The notes under the pieces: generated by a model | Told to the model about the DNA's origin: nothing | Seen by the model: only the letters and a program-made list of their open reading frames with translations | The model's database searches: none | Made by a program: the position numbers and the translations under genes | Source of the DNA: Propioniciclava sp. | GTDB taxonomy: Bacteria; Actinomycetota; Actinomycetes; Propionibacteriales; Propionibacteriaceae | Direction of reading: 5' to 3' | NCBI RefSeq assembly: GCF_029977985.1 | Contig: NZ_JARKOT010000166.1 | Span: 23,433-87,432 of the forward strand | DNA length: 64,000 nt | Shown here: positions 24,601-32,910 of the stretch, piece by piece | Position numbering within the stretch: position 1 is the first letter of the stretch | Layout: every line of letters begins with the position of its first letter

Positions 24601-27600
24601 TTCCGCGAGGACCGCGTCTGGCTGGACGGGACGACTCCCCTGACCTTGCCCGGAACGGCGGTCGTCCCTGCGTCGGCCGTCGTCACGACGTCGACCGACC
24701 CGGTCCCCGTCGAGGCGGCGGCGGGCGGGGAGCCCACCGAGCTCGCCGCCGCAGCCGACGGGGTGGACCGACTTCGCCACCGGGTCCGGGACGCCCTCAT
24801 CGCGCTGACCGCACAGATGATCGGGCTCGAGGAAGAGCGCATCGACACGTCGTCGTCGTTCGGGGACCTGGGGTTCGAGAGCATGCGTCTGCGGGACCTC
24901 GCGACGGAGGTCTCCGACAGGCTCGGCGAGGACATCAACCCGGCTGTGTTCTACGAGGTGCGAGACATCGACGAACTGGCCTCGTTGCTGGTCGACGACT
25001 TCCCGGAGCAGACGGGGCGTCTCCTCGGGGACGCTCCCGCCACCCCCCCCGCGGTCGGCGAGCGCGTGCCGGAGGACCGCCCTGACGGGGAGCCCTCGGT
25101 CGTGGCGGGACCGTCGGGCGAGCGGCCGGCCGACACGCAGAGCGCCACATCCGCCGACACCTCGGCCGACGCCGTCGATGAGCACTTCGGCGACGACGGT
25201 GCCGTCGCGATCGTCGGTCTTGCGGCTCGGGTCGCGGGCGCCCGCGACTACGTGGATTTCTGGGATCGGCTCGCCCGAGGCGAGCGGCTCATCGGGGAGG
25301 TCCCCGAGGAGCGCTGGGACTGGAGGAGCTTCGGCGAGGGACCTGACTCGGTCTATCGGTGGGGAGCTTTCCTCGACGACGAGGACGCGTTCGATCACGA
25401 CTTCTTCGGGATCCCCGCGACCGAGGCAGCGGGCATCGACCCGCAGCAGCGGCTCCTGCTGGAGAGCGCCTGGGCGGCGCTCGAGGACGGCGGCATCCTG
25501 CCGTCGAGTCTCGCCGGGTCGGCGACGGGCGTCTTCGCCGGCGTGCAGTTCCGTGACTACCAGCATCTCCTCCACGAGGCGGCCGTCCTGAGTTTCGAGA
25601 CCGCGACCGGCTGCGAGGACACGTTCGCCGTCAATCGCATCTCGTACCTACTCGACCTTCGCGGTCCGAGTGAAGTCGTCAACACCGCGTGCTCCTCGAG
25701 CCTCGTGGCCGTCCACCGTGCGGTCCGCTCGCTGCGCACCGGCGAGTCCGATCTGGCCCTGGCGGGCGGCGTGGCGCTCAACCTCACGCCGTACTCGATC
25801 CGGGCGCTGGAGGGCGTCGGGGTCCTCGCCGCCGACGGCCACTGTCGTCCGCTCGACGCGGAGGCGCACGGCTATGTCAAGGGCGAGGCCGTGGGTTTCG
25901 TCGTCCTCAAGCGCCTCGCCGACGCTCTGCGCGACGGTGACCACATCCACGCGATCGTGCGAGGGAGCGCGACGAACCACGGGGGCAGGGCCACCGCCTT
26001 GGCGGCGCCCAACCTCCGCGCGCAGGCCGCCGTGGTGGAGTCCGCAGTACGTGATGCCGGGGTTTCTCCCGACTCCATCGGCTACGTCGAGCTCCACGGC
26101 ACGGCCACGTACGTCGGCGACCCCACCGAGGTCCGCGCGCTGAGCCGCGCGGTGCGCTCCTTGGCGCAGGGCGACGGGCTCGACCCAGCCACGTGGTCCG
26201 TCGGACTGGGCTCGGGTAAGGGCAACTACGGGCATCTGGAGCCGGCGTCGGGCCTGGGCGGGCTCGTCAAGGTCGTCGGCGGGCTGACCCGCGGACGCTT
26301 CTTCCCGATGCCGGACTTCGAGGCGCTCAACCCCCACGTCGAGCTGTCGGGCACGCCGTTCTTCGTCACGGACGCGGGCGGTGACTGGGCCGCCTGCGCG
26401 GGGAGCCCGCGCCGAGCCGGCCTGAGTTCGTTCGGGTTCGGTGGTTCGAACGCGCACGTCATCCTCGAAGAGGCTCCGGACCGACGGCACGCGCTCGTCG
26501 CCGTCGACAGCCCGCTCCTCTTCCCGCTCTCGGCGAAGAGCGCCAAGGCGCTCCGGCGGATGGCCGGGCGGCTCGACGCCTGGCTCGCGGCGGCGGAGGG
26601 CCCGGACCTCGCACGGGTCGCGGTGACGTTGCAGGAGCACCGCGAGCCGTTCGCGCATCGGGCTGTCGTCGTCGCCTCGACCGTCGACGCTCTGCGCGCG
26701 CAACTCGCCGCGATCGCCACCGACGGCGCCACCGGGGTCCTGGGTGCCACGGACGACCTGGAGACTGCCGACCGAGCTGCCGCCGAGGAGTGGTCGGAGG
26801 GGCGGGGCGGCACGCCCCGTCAGGGGTTGTCGGCCCTGGTCATCCCCCTGCCGACGTACCCCTTCGAGCCGACCCAGCACTGGTTCACGGACCGAGTCCC
26901 CATCTCCGGCGACGCAAAGCCGGCGGCGCCGGCCACGGCGGTCGTAGCCACCGCCGAGCGACCCGTGAGCGAGCCGGCGACGATCGCGACCACCGGGGGG
27001 GCCATGCTCGCGCGGCTGCGCGTGCTCGTCGGCGAGGTGCTGGACGCCGCGCCGGAGTCGATCGACGTCAACACGCCCTTTCGTGATCTCGGCGTGGACT
27101 CGCTGGTGGCCATCCAACTCATGGAAGCCCTCCAGGACCGTGTCGACAGCTCGCTGCCGCTCTCGACGCTGGCAGATCACCCGACTGTGGCCGCTCTCGC
27201 GGCTCGTCTCGCTCCCGCCGAGACGGCACCCGCCACGAGCGAGCGCCTCGAGCAGCCGGAGCAGGGCGCTGCGGGGCACGTGACGCCCGGGGAGCAGAAG
27301 AAGGAAGCTCCGGCGCGGCACCGCGCCGCGGGCCCGTCCGCCGAGCTCTTCCGGCTCTCTCCGGGCGAGGAACACCCCGGGAGCTTCTGGGTGCCCGGCG
27401 CGGTGGGCTTCGCCATGGCCTTGGGCGAGCTGGCGGGAGCCTTGGGGGGCGGGCACCCCTTCCATGCGTTCCAGTCCCGCGGGGCCGACGGTGTCTCCAT
27501 GCCGCAGATGTGGAACGAGATCCTCGACACCTCGTACCGTGCCATCCTCGACACGCAGCCGGAGGGCCCGTACCTCCTGGGCGGGCACTCGTTCGGGGGG

Positions 27601-28212
27601 CTCACGGCGATGGCCCTGGCCCGTCGGCTCACGGCGTCCGGCCGAACGGTGGAGCACTTGTTCATGGTGGACACCTATCCACCGGTCGAGCGGGTGTTCA
27701 CGAGCCACGACGACAGCTACGACCCGGCGTTCATGGCCTATTACCTCGCCAACGTCCTCGTGGACCTCGACCACCACCCGGAGCGGCGCATCGCGCGCAA
27801 CGATCTGGACGGTGTCCCGCAGGAAGTGCTCCTTCCTGCGCTCGCCGAGATGGTGGCGCAACGGACGGGCGGGGTCGTCTCGCCGCCCGACGCCTACCGC
27901 TACCTCCGCGCGGGAATCACCCTGTCCGAGCACTCGGCTGGTCTCTACCAGCAGGCCGAACTCGCGCCGTACGACTGCTCCCCGGTGACGTTCTTCCACG
28001 CGACGGACGGCTTCGTGGGCAAGTCGTCGGCGGCGTTCTGGGAGCCGGTCGACATCCTCGGTAACTACGACTACGTGGCGGAGTGGGCGGGGGCGATCTC
28101 GACCCCGTTCGACGACATCGCGATCGACGACGACCACCTTCACCTCCTGTCGGGTCGTGGAGCCGCCCAGGTGGCCGAGGTGGTGCGCGCGAAGCTTGGC
28201 TGGAACCGTTGA
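18691..28212 (+). CDS. Type I trans-AT-type PKS, terminal: KS-DH-KR-ACP / KS-(ACP-like insert)-ACP / KS-ACP-TE
   Basis: GTG at 18691 (GTGA overlap with stop of previous gene). KS NTACSSSL, DSMCSSSL, NTACSSSL; KR TGGTGFVGSAI; ACPs GVESF, GFESM, GVDSL; thioesterase GGHSFGG (Ser codon 27589) and C-terminal DDDHLHLLSG. Confidence 0.93.
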   Translation: MSDRRAILQAVRAGTLSPQEAAQRLRGQEREVPPAAGGGYAIVGLSARFAGAPDVEALWSMILDKRSGITTVPDTRWDAAALFDPHGGPGRITSKWGGFLDDVDLFDPMFFRMSGRDAEAMDPQQRLFLETAWAALEQSGYAGSPRSRRACGVYVGTPPSDYLTVAEREGALADSRTMMGNDSAILAARISYLLDLQGPNLSLNTACSSSLVALDLACAALAAGDIDIAIAGGVCLFLGPGFYLSASAGGMLSPTGACHAFDRAADGFVPGEGVAAVVVRRLEDALRNGDHIRAVVRGTGVNQDGRSNGLTAPSARAQCDLERSVYAGAGVDARSIGLVEAHGTGTPLGDPVEVDALTRAFRADTADRGFAAIGSVKTNIGHTGQAAGLAGVVKAIKALEERTIPPTREFSVANPAIDFAGSPFYVAETAQPWESTGPRRAVVSSFGYGGTNAHVLLEEAPAVPARPTRPERHVVLVSADTEEALERLKGQLAAALDPPAAGVTLHDVATTLSRGRRRFAVRWACAVDTIEGLVAALRGAVLPPDPEVTAFVTDAAEPAPTHDCPGVQVPLPTHPLARTRFWHDVPAPEAGDVLDLTPTGTTPEGARSWRLTARGAWIDEHQLSGRPVLAAAATMIVMVRAARALGVHGEVVLSGLEWRRPLDPRPGVDVVATPEGQGFRLELRQAADVSPATVAHLEAASAPLAGPSIDVPTDPGTALDVEGAYAASRAAGLIHGVTYRVLTSARLAGAVATAEFAVPSARPGGYAIDGALQTAALLLNATSRERPGPPVRLAEAVLGDDIPQRGVISAVQSDGRPVVELGDGTHVAVRLRGLETASSGPAQEGPGLLRFDWVAVDEPTPVPPAALALDSTGAVTDPYGCPVTDVAGYVDGEHVAVAVAADAAHAWHGARGVLSALVDLPSAPRVTFVCPEGARGRTVATALAAYAASVRREGVSLDVGVTLALPGAPALAGRGAGPFALIDGELRAPQPVPDETGTPLALGPGWTVLTGGTGFVGSAIASAIVAAGGRVALLGRTEPAPDLLARLGGAATFVAADVRDAASLRAALAGLREKAPITSVVHAAGTVHTQRWRGTEPAAHEAMLSTKLDGARLLDEATAGDPLTAFVLVSSVVGTTGLAGHSSYAYANGTLAGLPGERAALGRPGRTLVLEWGPWAGGLAGTDAAEGPAAFSAETGAAAFRVALAASGDRVVVMADRHDAQALAGARGAVSPVVDVPAPAVGAEAADDVALVRSLIAEELKVPLDRVTAERELADLGVESFMVVDLGRRLEEHFFRVPKTIFFESRTVGDLAASLSAHGRRPSRTESPVPTVEPATVASPVAQPLPAAADESTSDLPEPVAIVGMSGRYPGARDLDGFWRVLEEGRDCIVEIPADRWQMDGFYSPERQPGRSYAKWGGFLDGIDRFDPAFFRIAPNEAAMIDPQERLFLEEAWHAVEDGALTPDTLPRRTGVFVGVMYGENQLFGMTDDGRLAGTSFASVANRVSYVMNLHGPSLAVDSMCSSSLTALHLALSAIRAGECEAAIVGGVNLSLHPRKYLQLSLGRFASSDGRCRSFGEGGDGYVPGEGVGALVLKPLAAAMRDGDPVRAVIHGSALGHGGRTNGYTVPDPVAQADVITRALAASDLPGGLGYVEAHGTGTALGDPIEVRGLALGLAEAPEPAVSPLLGSVKSNVGHLESAAGVVALAKAVLQMEHGLLVPSLHAQPRNPDLALEDTGFTLAERGRRWEPERPRTSLVSSFGAGGSNASVVLSGAPSRPASPVAPHGPFLLPLSSNEPVGLARVARALLAWFDRSGGQAEAVRGAVAEVLGVEASEIDDDATWDDLGLDPQQLAIVEGQLQRAGVTVDLRAATSVGAVPSGAAEAGLADVAQTLQTGRVHLKHRVVIVAADPSEARRLLGRLAEGERPEGDLLGDLDRIGAEPLDVARAWLTGDPVTWPATGGQRISLPGYPFREDRVWLDGTTPLTLPGTAVVPASAVVTTSTDPVPVEAAAGGEPTELAAAADGVDRLRHRVRDALIALTAQMIGLEEERIDTSSSFGDLGFESMRLRDLATEVSDRLGEDINPAVFYEVRDIDELASLLVDDFPEQTGRLLGDAPATPPAVGERVPEDRPDGEPSVVAGPSGERPADTQSATSADTSADAVDEHFGDDGAVAIVGLAARVAGARDYVDFWDRLARGERLIGEVPEERWDWRSFGEGPDSVYRWGAFLDDEDAFDHDFFGIPATEAAGIDPQQRLLLESAWAALEDGGILPSSLAGSATGVFAGVQFRDYQHLLHEAAVLSFETATGCEDTFAVNRISYLLDLRGPSEVVNTACSSSLVAVHRAVRSLRTGESDLALAGGVALNLTPYSIRALEGVGVLAADGHCRPLDAEAHGYVKGEAVGFVVLKRLADALRDGDHIHAIVRGSATNHGGRATALAAPNLRAQAAVVESAVRDAGVSPDSIGYVELHGTATYVGDPTEVRALSRAVRSLAQGDGLDPATWSVGLGSGKGNYGHLEPASGLGGLVKVVGGLTRGRFFPMPDFEALNPHVELSGTPFFVTDAGGDWAACAGSPRRAGLSSFGFGGSNAHVILEEAPDRRHALVAVDSPLLFPLSAKSAKALRRMAGRLDAWLAAAEGPDLARVAVTLQEHREPFAHRAVVVASTVDALRAQLAAIATDGATGVLGATDDLETADRAAAEEWSEGRGGTPRQGLSALVIPLPTYPFEPTQHWFTDRVPISGDAKPAAPATAVVATAERPVSEPATIATTGGAMLARLRVLVGEVLDAAPESIDVNTPFRDLGVDSLVAIQLMEALQDRVDSSLPLSTLADHPTVAALAARLAPAETAPATSERLEQPEQGAAGHVTPGEQKKEAPARHRAAGPSAELFRLSPGEEHPGSFWVPGAVGFAMALGELAGALGGGHPFHAFQSRGADGVSMPQMWNEILDTSYRAILDTQPEGPYLLGGHSFGGLTAMALARRLTASGRTVEHLFMVDTYPPVERVFTSHDDSYDPAFMAYYLANVLVDLDHHPERRIARNDLDGVPQEVLLPALAEMVAQRTGGVVSPPDAYRYLRAGITLSEHSAGLYQQAELAPYDCSPVTFFHATDGFVGKSSAAFWEPVDILGNYDYVAEWAGAISTPFDDIAIDDDHLHLLSGRGAAQVAEVVRAKLGWNR
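24130..24345 (+). other. Degenerate carrier-protein-like insertion in post-KS linker (Ser replaced by Pro)
   Basis: AVRGAVAEVLGVEASEIDDDATWDDLGLDPQQLAIVEGQL: ACP-like helix pattern with LGLDP where LGxDS is expected (Pro codon 24232-24234); a separate normal ACP (GFESM) follows downstream. Confidence 0.6.
27340..28209 (+). other. C-terminal thioesterase domain (alpha/beta hydrolase)
   Basis: PYLLGGHSFGGLTAMALARRL nucleophile elbow; FMVDTYPP; terminal DDDHLHLLSG with catalytic-His context. Confidence 0.9.
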
Positions 28213-28213
28213 C

Positions 28214-29029
28214 GTGACCCGGCGGACACTCTGGGCCGCCTCCGACCTGCACCTGCAGGATCCGCAGAACCGGCGGCTCGTCGCGGAGGTGACACCGTCC
28301 TGCGGCGACGACTGGTTGCTGCTCTGCGGAGACATCGGCTCGGTGGCCGACCTGCGCTGGTTGCTCTCGACCGTGCGGCCTTCGTCCGCCGGCGTCGTCT
28401 TCGTGCCGGGCAACCACGACCTGTGGGTGGGCACCGATGATACGGACAGCGCCACGACCTACGAGCGGCTCCTCGCGGTCTGCCGTGACTTCGACGTTCT
28501 CACCCCCGAGGACCCGTGGTTCGTCCTAGAGACGGCCGACGGGCCACGGCACCTGGTCCCTCTCATGACGCTGTACGACTACACCGGGATGGGGAACCCC
28601 GCCGGATCCGGGGCGGGCCTTGCCCGGGCTCGGGAGGCCGGTGTCGTGTTCAGCGACGAGTTCTTCCTCCGGCCTCCGCCGCCCCACTCCTCCATCGCCG
28701 ACTGGAGCCGGGCGCGGGTGGCCGAGGCCCGCCGTCGGCTCGACGCGTTGCCGCCCTCGGCACGGACCATTCTGGTCAACCACCATCCGCTGACTGCTCG
28801 CCCACTGAGCTTCTTCCGCTGTCCCCACTACGCGGTGTGGTCCGGCACGAGTGCGACGTTCTCCTGGCCTGAGCGGTACGGAGCGAGCCACGTCGTCTAC
28901 GGGCATCAGCACATCCCCCACAAGTTCGTGGAGAACGGCATCACGTACCTGGAGGTGTCCCTCGGCTACTTCCGGGAGCACCTTCGGCGCTACCCGGTCC
29001 TGCGGGCCGTCTGCGAGCTCGCCCGATGA
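28214..29029 (+). CDS. Calcineurin-like metallophosphoesterase, PptH-like
   Basis: GTG 28214. Motifs ASDLHLQ, LLCGDIGS, VPGNHDLWVG, NHHPL, YGHQHIPHK. N-terminal block (DDWLLLCGDI...VPGNHDLWVG...LTPEDPW) resembles mycobacterial PptH (Rv2795c). Confidence 0.85.
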   Translation: MTRRTLWAASDLHLQDPQNRRLVAEVTPSCGDDWLLLCGDIGSVADLRWLLSTVRPSSAGVVFVPGNHDLWVGTDDTDSATTYERLLAVCRDFDVLTPEDPWFVLETADGPRHLVPLMTLYDYTGMGNPAGSGAGLARAREAGVVFSDEFFLRPPPPHSSIADWSRARVAEARRRLDALPPSARTILVNHHPLTARPLSFFRCPHYAVWSGTSATFSWPERYGASHVVYGHQHIPHKFVENGITYLEVSLGYFREHLRRYPVLRAVCELAR

Positions 29030-29706
29030 TGCGCGACCTGCTCTCTGGCCGGGTTGCGGTCGTGGAGCTGCGCCGCGACGTCGTGGTGCCTCTCTTCGCG
29101 GCGGAGGAGGCCGCTGTGGCGAGCGCTGTCCCGGCGCGCAGACAGGAGTTCATGACGGCGCGCGAGTGCGCTCGCCGAGCCCTGCTCGCCCTCGACGAGC
29201 CGGTCGTCGCGATTGGGCGCGGCGAGAAGGGGCAGCCGTTGTGGCCGCCCGGCGTCGTGGGGAGCCTCACCCACTGCCGTGGTTACCGAGCCGCTGCGCT
29301 GACCACCGACCCCGACGTCGCCTCGGTGGGCATCGACGCCGAGCCCGACCTGCCATTGCCGCCGGGCGTGCTGCGGCACGTTGCCGCTGACGCCGAGGGG
29401 CGGTCTCTGGAGCGGCTCCGGTTGGAGCACCCGGGGCCCAACTATGACCGGCTCCTCTTCACCGCCAAGGAGGCCGTGTACAAGGCGTGGTATCCGTTGG
29501 AGCGGTCCTGGTTGGGGTTCGAGGACGCCGACGTCCTGCTGCACCCGGACGGCCGGTTCACGGCGCGTCTCGCCAAGATTCTGCACATCGGCGCCCGTGA
29601 CCTGCGCGACCTGGAGGGCCGGTGGACGGTGGCGCAGGGGACACTCCTGGCGGCCGTGGAGCTTGAGGCGGACGGCGGCCCCGATGTCCCGCGTCAAGCT
29701 TTCTGA
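29026..29706 (+). CDS. 4'-phosphopantetheinyl transferase (EntD/PptT-type)
   Basis: ATGATG overlap with upstream stop; motifs GSLTHCRGYRAAAL, VGIDAEP, LLFTAKEAVYKAWYPLE. Confidence 0.93.
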   Translation: MMRDLLSGRVAVVELRRDVVVPLFAAEEAAVASAVPARRQEFMTARECARRALLALDEPVVAIGRGEKGQPLWPPGVVGSLTHCRGYRAAALTTDPDVASVGIDAEPDLPLPPGVLRHVAADAEGRSLERLRLEHPGPNYDRLLFTAKEAVYKAWYPLERSWLGFEDADVLLHPDGRFTARLAKILHIGARDLRDLEGRWTVAQGTLLAAVELEADGGPDVPRQAF

Positions 29707-29755
29707 CAGGTCGGTTATGAGGGCGTGATCGGCGTCTGAGAGCAGGAGGAGCGTT

Positions 29756-30480
29756 GTGGGACGACCGCCAGTATTCAGCCCGGAGACGAAGATCCGGATC
29801 GTGCTGAGCGTGCTGGCTGGGGAGGTCAGTATGGCCGAGGCCGCGCGCAAGGAGAAGGTCTCGGAGCAGTTGATCGGTAGGTGGAAGGCCGAGTTCCTGG
29901 AGGCTGGTAAGACGGCCTTGGCGGCGGGGAGGTCGGGTCCCTCAACACGTGAGGCCCAGCGGGAGGCGCAGGTCGAGGATCTGACCTTGGCGTTGGGTGA
30001 GGCAGCGGTCGAAATCCGGGTCTGGAAGAAGTGCGCGGAGCGTCGGCTGGTCCCTTCGAAGACCTCGAGGTGATCCGGGTCGAGGAGGGGATGTAGACCT
30101 CGAGGTTCTGCGCGCTGATCGACATTCCCGAACGGACCTGGCGCCGCTGGCAAGCGCGATCCCGCTCGGGCAAACCAGCCAAGGGGCCGTGGCCGACGCC
30201 GTCGCGTCAACGCCACCGCAGTACCGTGGTGGAGATGGTCAGTGAGCATCCTGCCCGGGGGCATCGCAAGATCTGGGCGATGGTGCTGTCAACGGCGCAA
30301 AGCTGCGTTCGCAGCACCGCCCACCGGTCCTAATCAGGTGTGGCAGTTCGACTTCAGCGAGTATGAAACGACTGCGGGTGGGACCTGGCGTGTGGCCGGG
30401 GTCGTGGTGGCTGTGACAGCTTGGTATGGCCCCATCGTGACGGTCGAACTCGGCTCCGCCGGACCCCTGCCATGTGGCCT
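29756..30480 (+). pseudogene. Degenerate IS3/IS481-like transposase (OrfA-like ORF plus frameshifted OrfB remnant)
   Basis: HTH ORF 29756-30073 (GRPPVFSPETKIRIVLSVLAGEVSMAEAARKEKVSEQLIGRWKAEFL). Then, across frames, IPERTWRRWQARS...GHRKIWAMVL and PNQVWQFDFSEYETTAGGTWRVAGVV, interrupted by stops/frameshifts. Confidence 0.75.
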
Positions 30481-30650
30481 TGCTGGTCGGACTCGGGCGG
30501 CGGCAAGGCTACCTCGTGGCATCTTGACGTCTATCGGCTTGTCAAGCGGGCATGCCGGGCTCCGACTACATTGCGCGGCCTGGTCTGCGGGGAGCGATTT
30601 GTGCAAAGTACGCCGCGTACGGCCGTGCAATCTAGGAGACGTCTCGACAG

Positions 30651-31259
30651 GTGGACATCGTGGAGGTCGCGAGGGCATCGGTGAGGCTGCTGGACGAAGG
30701 CGGGTTGAGGGCCCTCACCCTGGGCGCCGTGGCGCAACAGGTGGGTGTCGCTCCAGCCAGCCTGTACTCCCGCGTGGAATCCGTCGACGATCTGTTCGAC
30801 CTCGCCCTCGACACAGCGCTTGCAGACGATCGCGTGATGTCCGAGTCGATCCGCAACGCCGACCTGCCCGCCCTGATGCACGCCTTCTTCGCGCACCTCA
30901 CGACCCACCGGTGGGCCGGTCAGGTCATCGGTATGCGCGCTCCCAGGGGCCCGGCGTACCTGGCCCTTTCCGAGCGGATGTGCGTCCTGCTCGAACAAGC
31001 GGGTACCCCGGATCCGCTGGGAACTGCCTACCGATTGTCCAACCTGGTGATTGGCGCCTCGCTGACCGCACCTATGGCGTCTGACGAGAAGCGCGTCACC
31101 ATTGACCCTGACCAAGCTCCTACCTATGCGCGGCTCCACGCGACGCACCACATCAGCCCGCAGGAGATACTTGCCGACGGAATCAGCGCTCTCCTCGCCT
31201 CGCCCTCCAAACCGAGTGCGCTTTGGGCCTCAGCGGGGGAATGTCAGCAAGCCCCCTAA
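30651..31259 (+). CDS. TetR-family transcriptional regulator
   Basis: GTG start with upstream aggagac; N-terminal HTH: VEVARASVRLLDEGGLRALTLGAVAQQVGVAPASLYSRVESVDDLFDLAL. Confidence 0.85.
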   Translation: MDIVEVARASVRLLDEGGLRALTLGAVAQQVGVAPASLYSRVESVDDLFDLALDTALADDRVMSESIRNADLPALMHAFFAHLTTHRWAGQVIGMRAPRGPAYLALSERMCVLLEQAGTPDPLGTAYRLSNLVIGASLTAPMASDEKRVTIDPDQAPTYARLHATHHISPQEILADGISALLASPSKPSALWASAGECQQAP

Positions 31260-31423
31260 AGGTTGGTGGTGTCGGTGGCGCAGACGCGGAGGCGGTGTCC
31301 ATCGGGGTCGGTGGCGACGAAGGTGTAGCCGAACTCCAGGGTGGTGGGTTCCAGTGCGATGGGGAAGCCAAGTGTTGTCCAGTCTTGGTAGAGCTCGGAA
31401 GTTGTCAAGTCAAATGAGACGTC

Positions 31424-32461
31424 TCAAGCCTTCTGAGTCTCGGGTTCGGGGAGTCGTTTCGCGGGGTCGTTGATCGTGACTCGTTCGGGTAGCCGGGGTG
31501 GGGTGGGGCGGCGGTTGAACCGTTCGGGGTGGGCGAGCCAGGCGGCGTCGAGGGTGGCCTGTCGGGCGGCGCGGATGTCGTGTGCGGTGCCGTAGTGGAC
31601 GGAGGCCGGGGTGTGCAGGCCGATGCGGGAGTGCCGGTGCTCGTGGTTGTACCAGGTCATGAACTCCTCCATCCACGCCCTGGCGTGGCCGATGGAGTCG
31701 AATCGGGCCGGGTAGTCGGGGGTGTACTTCATCGTCTTGAACTGGGCTTCGCTGTAGGGGTTGTCGTTGCTGGTGCGGGGCCGGGTGTGCGAGCGGGTGA
31801 TGTCGAGGTCGGCCAGCAGCGAGCTCAACGGTTTGGAGGTCATCGCGGCGCCGCCGTCGGCGTGGAGCCAGCCGGGTGGGGTGCCCTGGGTGGCGATGAT
31901 GTCGGCGATCAGGTCGGTGGCGAGCCGGCCGTCCTCGACGGCCTCGACGCGCCAGCCGAGGGCGTAGCGGGAGAAGATGTCGAGGACGACGTAGGCGTGG
32001 TACCAGATCCCCCGAGCCGGGCCGGCCAGCTTCGTGATGTCCCAGGACCAGACGACGTTGGGGGCCTCGGCGACGAGTTCGGGGATCGCCCGGGGCGGGT
32101 GGGTGGCTTGGCGGCGGCGTTCCCCGCCTTGGCCTGCCGCGGCCAGGATCCGGTACATCGTGCGTTGTGAGCACCAGTACCGGCCCTCGTCGAGCTCGCA
32201 CGCCCACACTTGGGCCACCGACGAGTTCGCGTAGTCGTCGCTGTTCAACACCGCCAGGATCTGCTCGCGTTCGGCGGCAGACAGCTCCGCTGGATGCTTC
32301 GGTTTCGGGTGCGGCCCGAACACCTTGGGTTTGGGGTGGGTTTGCCGGTGGTGGGTGGCCCGGGACCGGCCGACCAGCTCGCAGGCCGTGCCACCGCCGG
32401 TGTGCGGGGTGAGGTCGTCGACGGTGGCGGCCTGCCAGGCCCGCCAGGTGCTGCGGGTCAT
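31424..32461 (-). CDS. IS3-type transposase OrfB (DDE integrase core)
   Basis: VVWSWDITKL, WLHADGG, SNDNPYSEAQFKTMKYTPDYPARF (DDE), WYNHEHRHSRIGLHTPASVHYG. Confidence 0.93.
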   Translation of the reverse strand: MTRSTWRAWQAATVDDLTPHTGGGTACELVGRSRATHHRQTHPKPKVFGPHPKPKHPAELSAAEREQILAVLNSDDYANSSVAQVWACELDEGRYWCSQRTMYRILAAAGQGGERRRQATHPPRAIPELVAEAPNVVWSWDITKLAGPARGIWYHAYVVLDIFSRYALGWRVEAVEDGRLATDLIADIIATQGTPPGWLHADGGAAMTSKPLSSLLADLDITRSHTRPRTSNDNPYSEAQFKTMKYTPDYPARFDSIGHARAWMEEFMTWYNHEHRHSRIGLHTPASVHYGTAHDIRAARQATLDAAWLAHPERFNRRPTPPRLPERVTINDPAKRLPEPETQKA

Positions 32462-32910
32462 CGCGCGTTCCGCGACGAGATCGCCTCCAAGAACGCGACA
32501 CCTTTTCCCAGCACCTGGAGTGCGGCATCACGATCGGCGATGACCTCGTCCTTCCGCGCCGCCTCGGCCTCCAGCCGGGCGACCTGCCGCTCCAACTCGC
32601 CGATCCGGGCCTGCTCGGCGGTCTTGGCGGGCCGGCCCCGCCTCGGCGGGTCATCCAACGTGCCGGCGGTGATGGCGGCGCGCCACTCCTGCACGTGGGA
32701 GTCATACAGCCGTTCCCGGCGCAGTACCGCCCCCTTCGTCCCGTTCGGGGCAGCGTCGTACTCCGCGACGATCCGCCGCTTGTACTCGGTGGTGAACGTG
32801 CGCCGCTTCGCGCGCCCCGCCCGCGGCCCGTCCGCCGCCGGGGTCGATGCCGTCGGGCTGGTCGTGGTCGTCGTCTCCTCCGAGCCGACCAGTGCTGTGG
32901 TGGTGGTCAT
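32458..32910 (-). CDS. IS3-type transposase OrfA
   Basis: RRTFTTEYKRRIVAEYDAAPNGTKGAVLRRERLYDSHVQEWRAA plus coiled coil; ATGA overlap with OrfB. Confidence 0.85.
   Translation of the reverse strand: MTTTTALVGSEETTTTTSPTASTPAADGPRAGRAKRRTFTTEYKRRIVAEYDAAPNGTKGAVLRRERLYDSHVQEWRAAITAGTLDDPPRRGRPAKTAEQARIGELERQVARLEAEAARKDEVIADRDAALQVLGKGVAFLEAISSRNAR

Noticed and set aside
30334-30684. Small ORFs between the transposase remnant and the TetR gene
   Set aside because: Overlap each other on both strands in a decayed transposase; no coding support.
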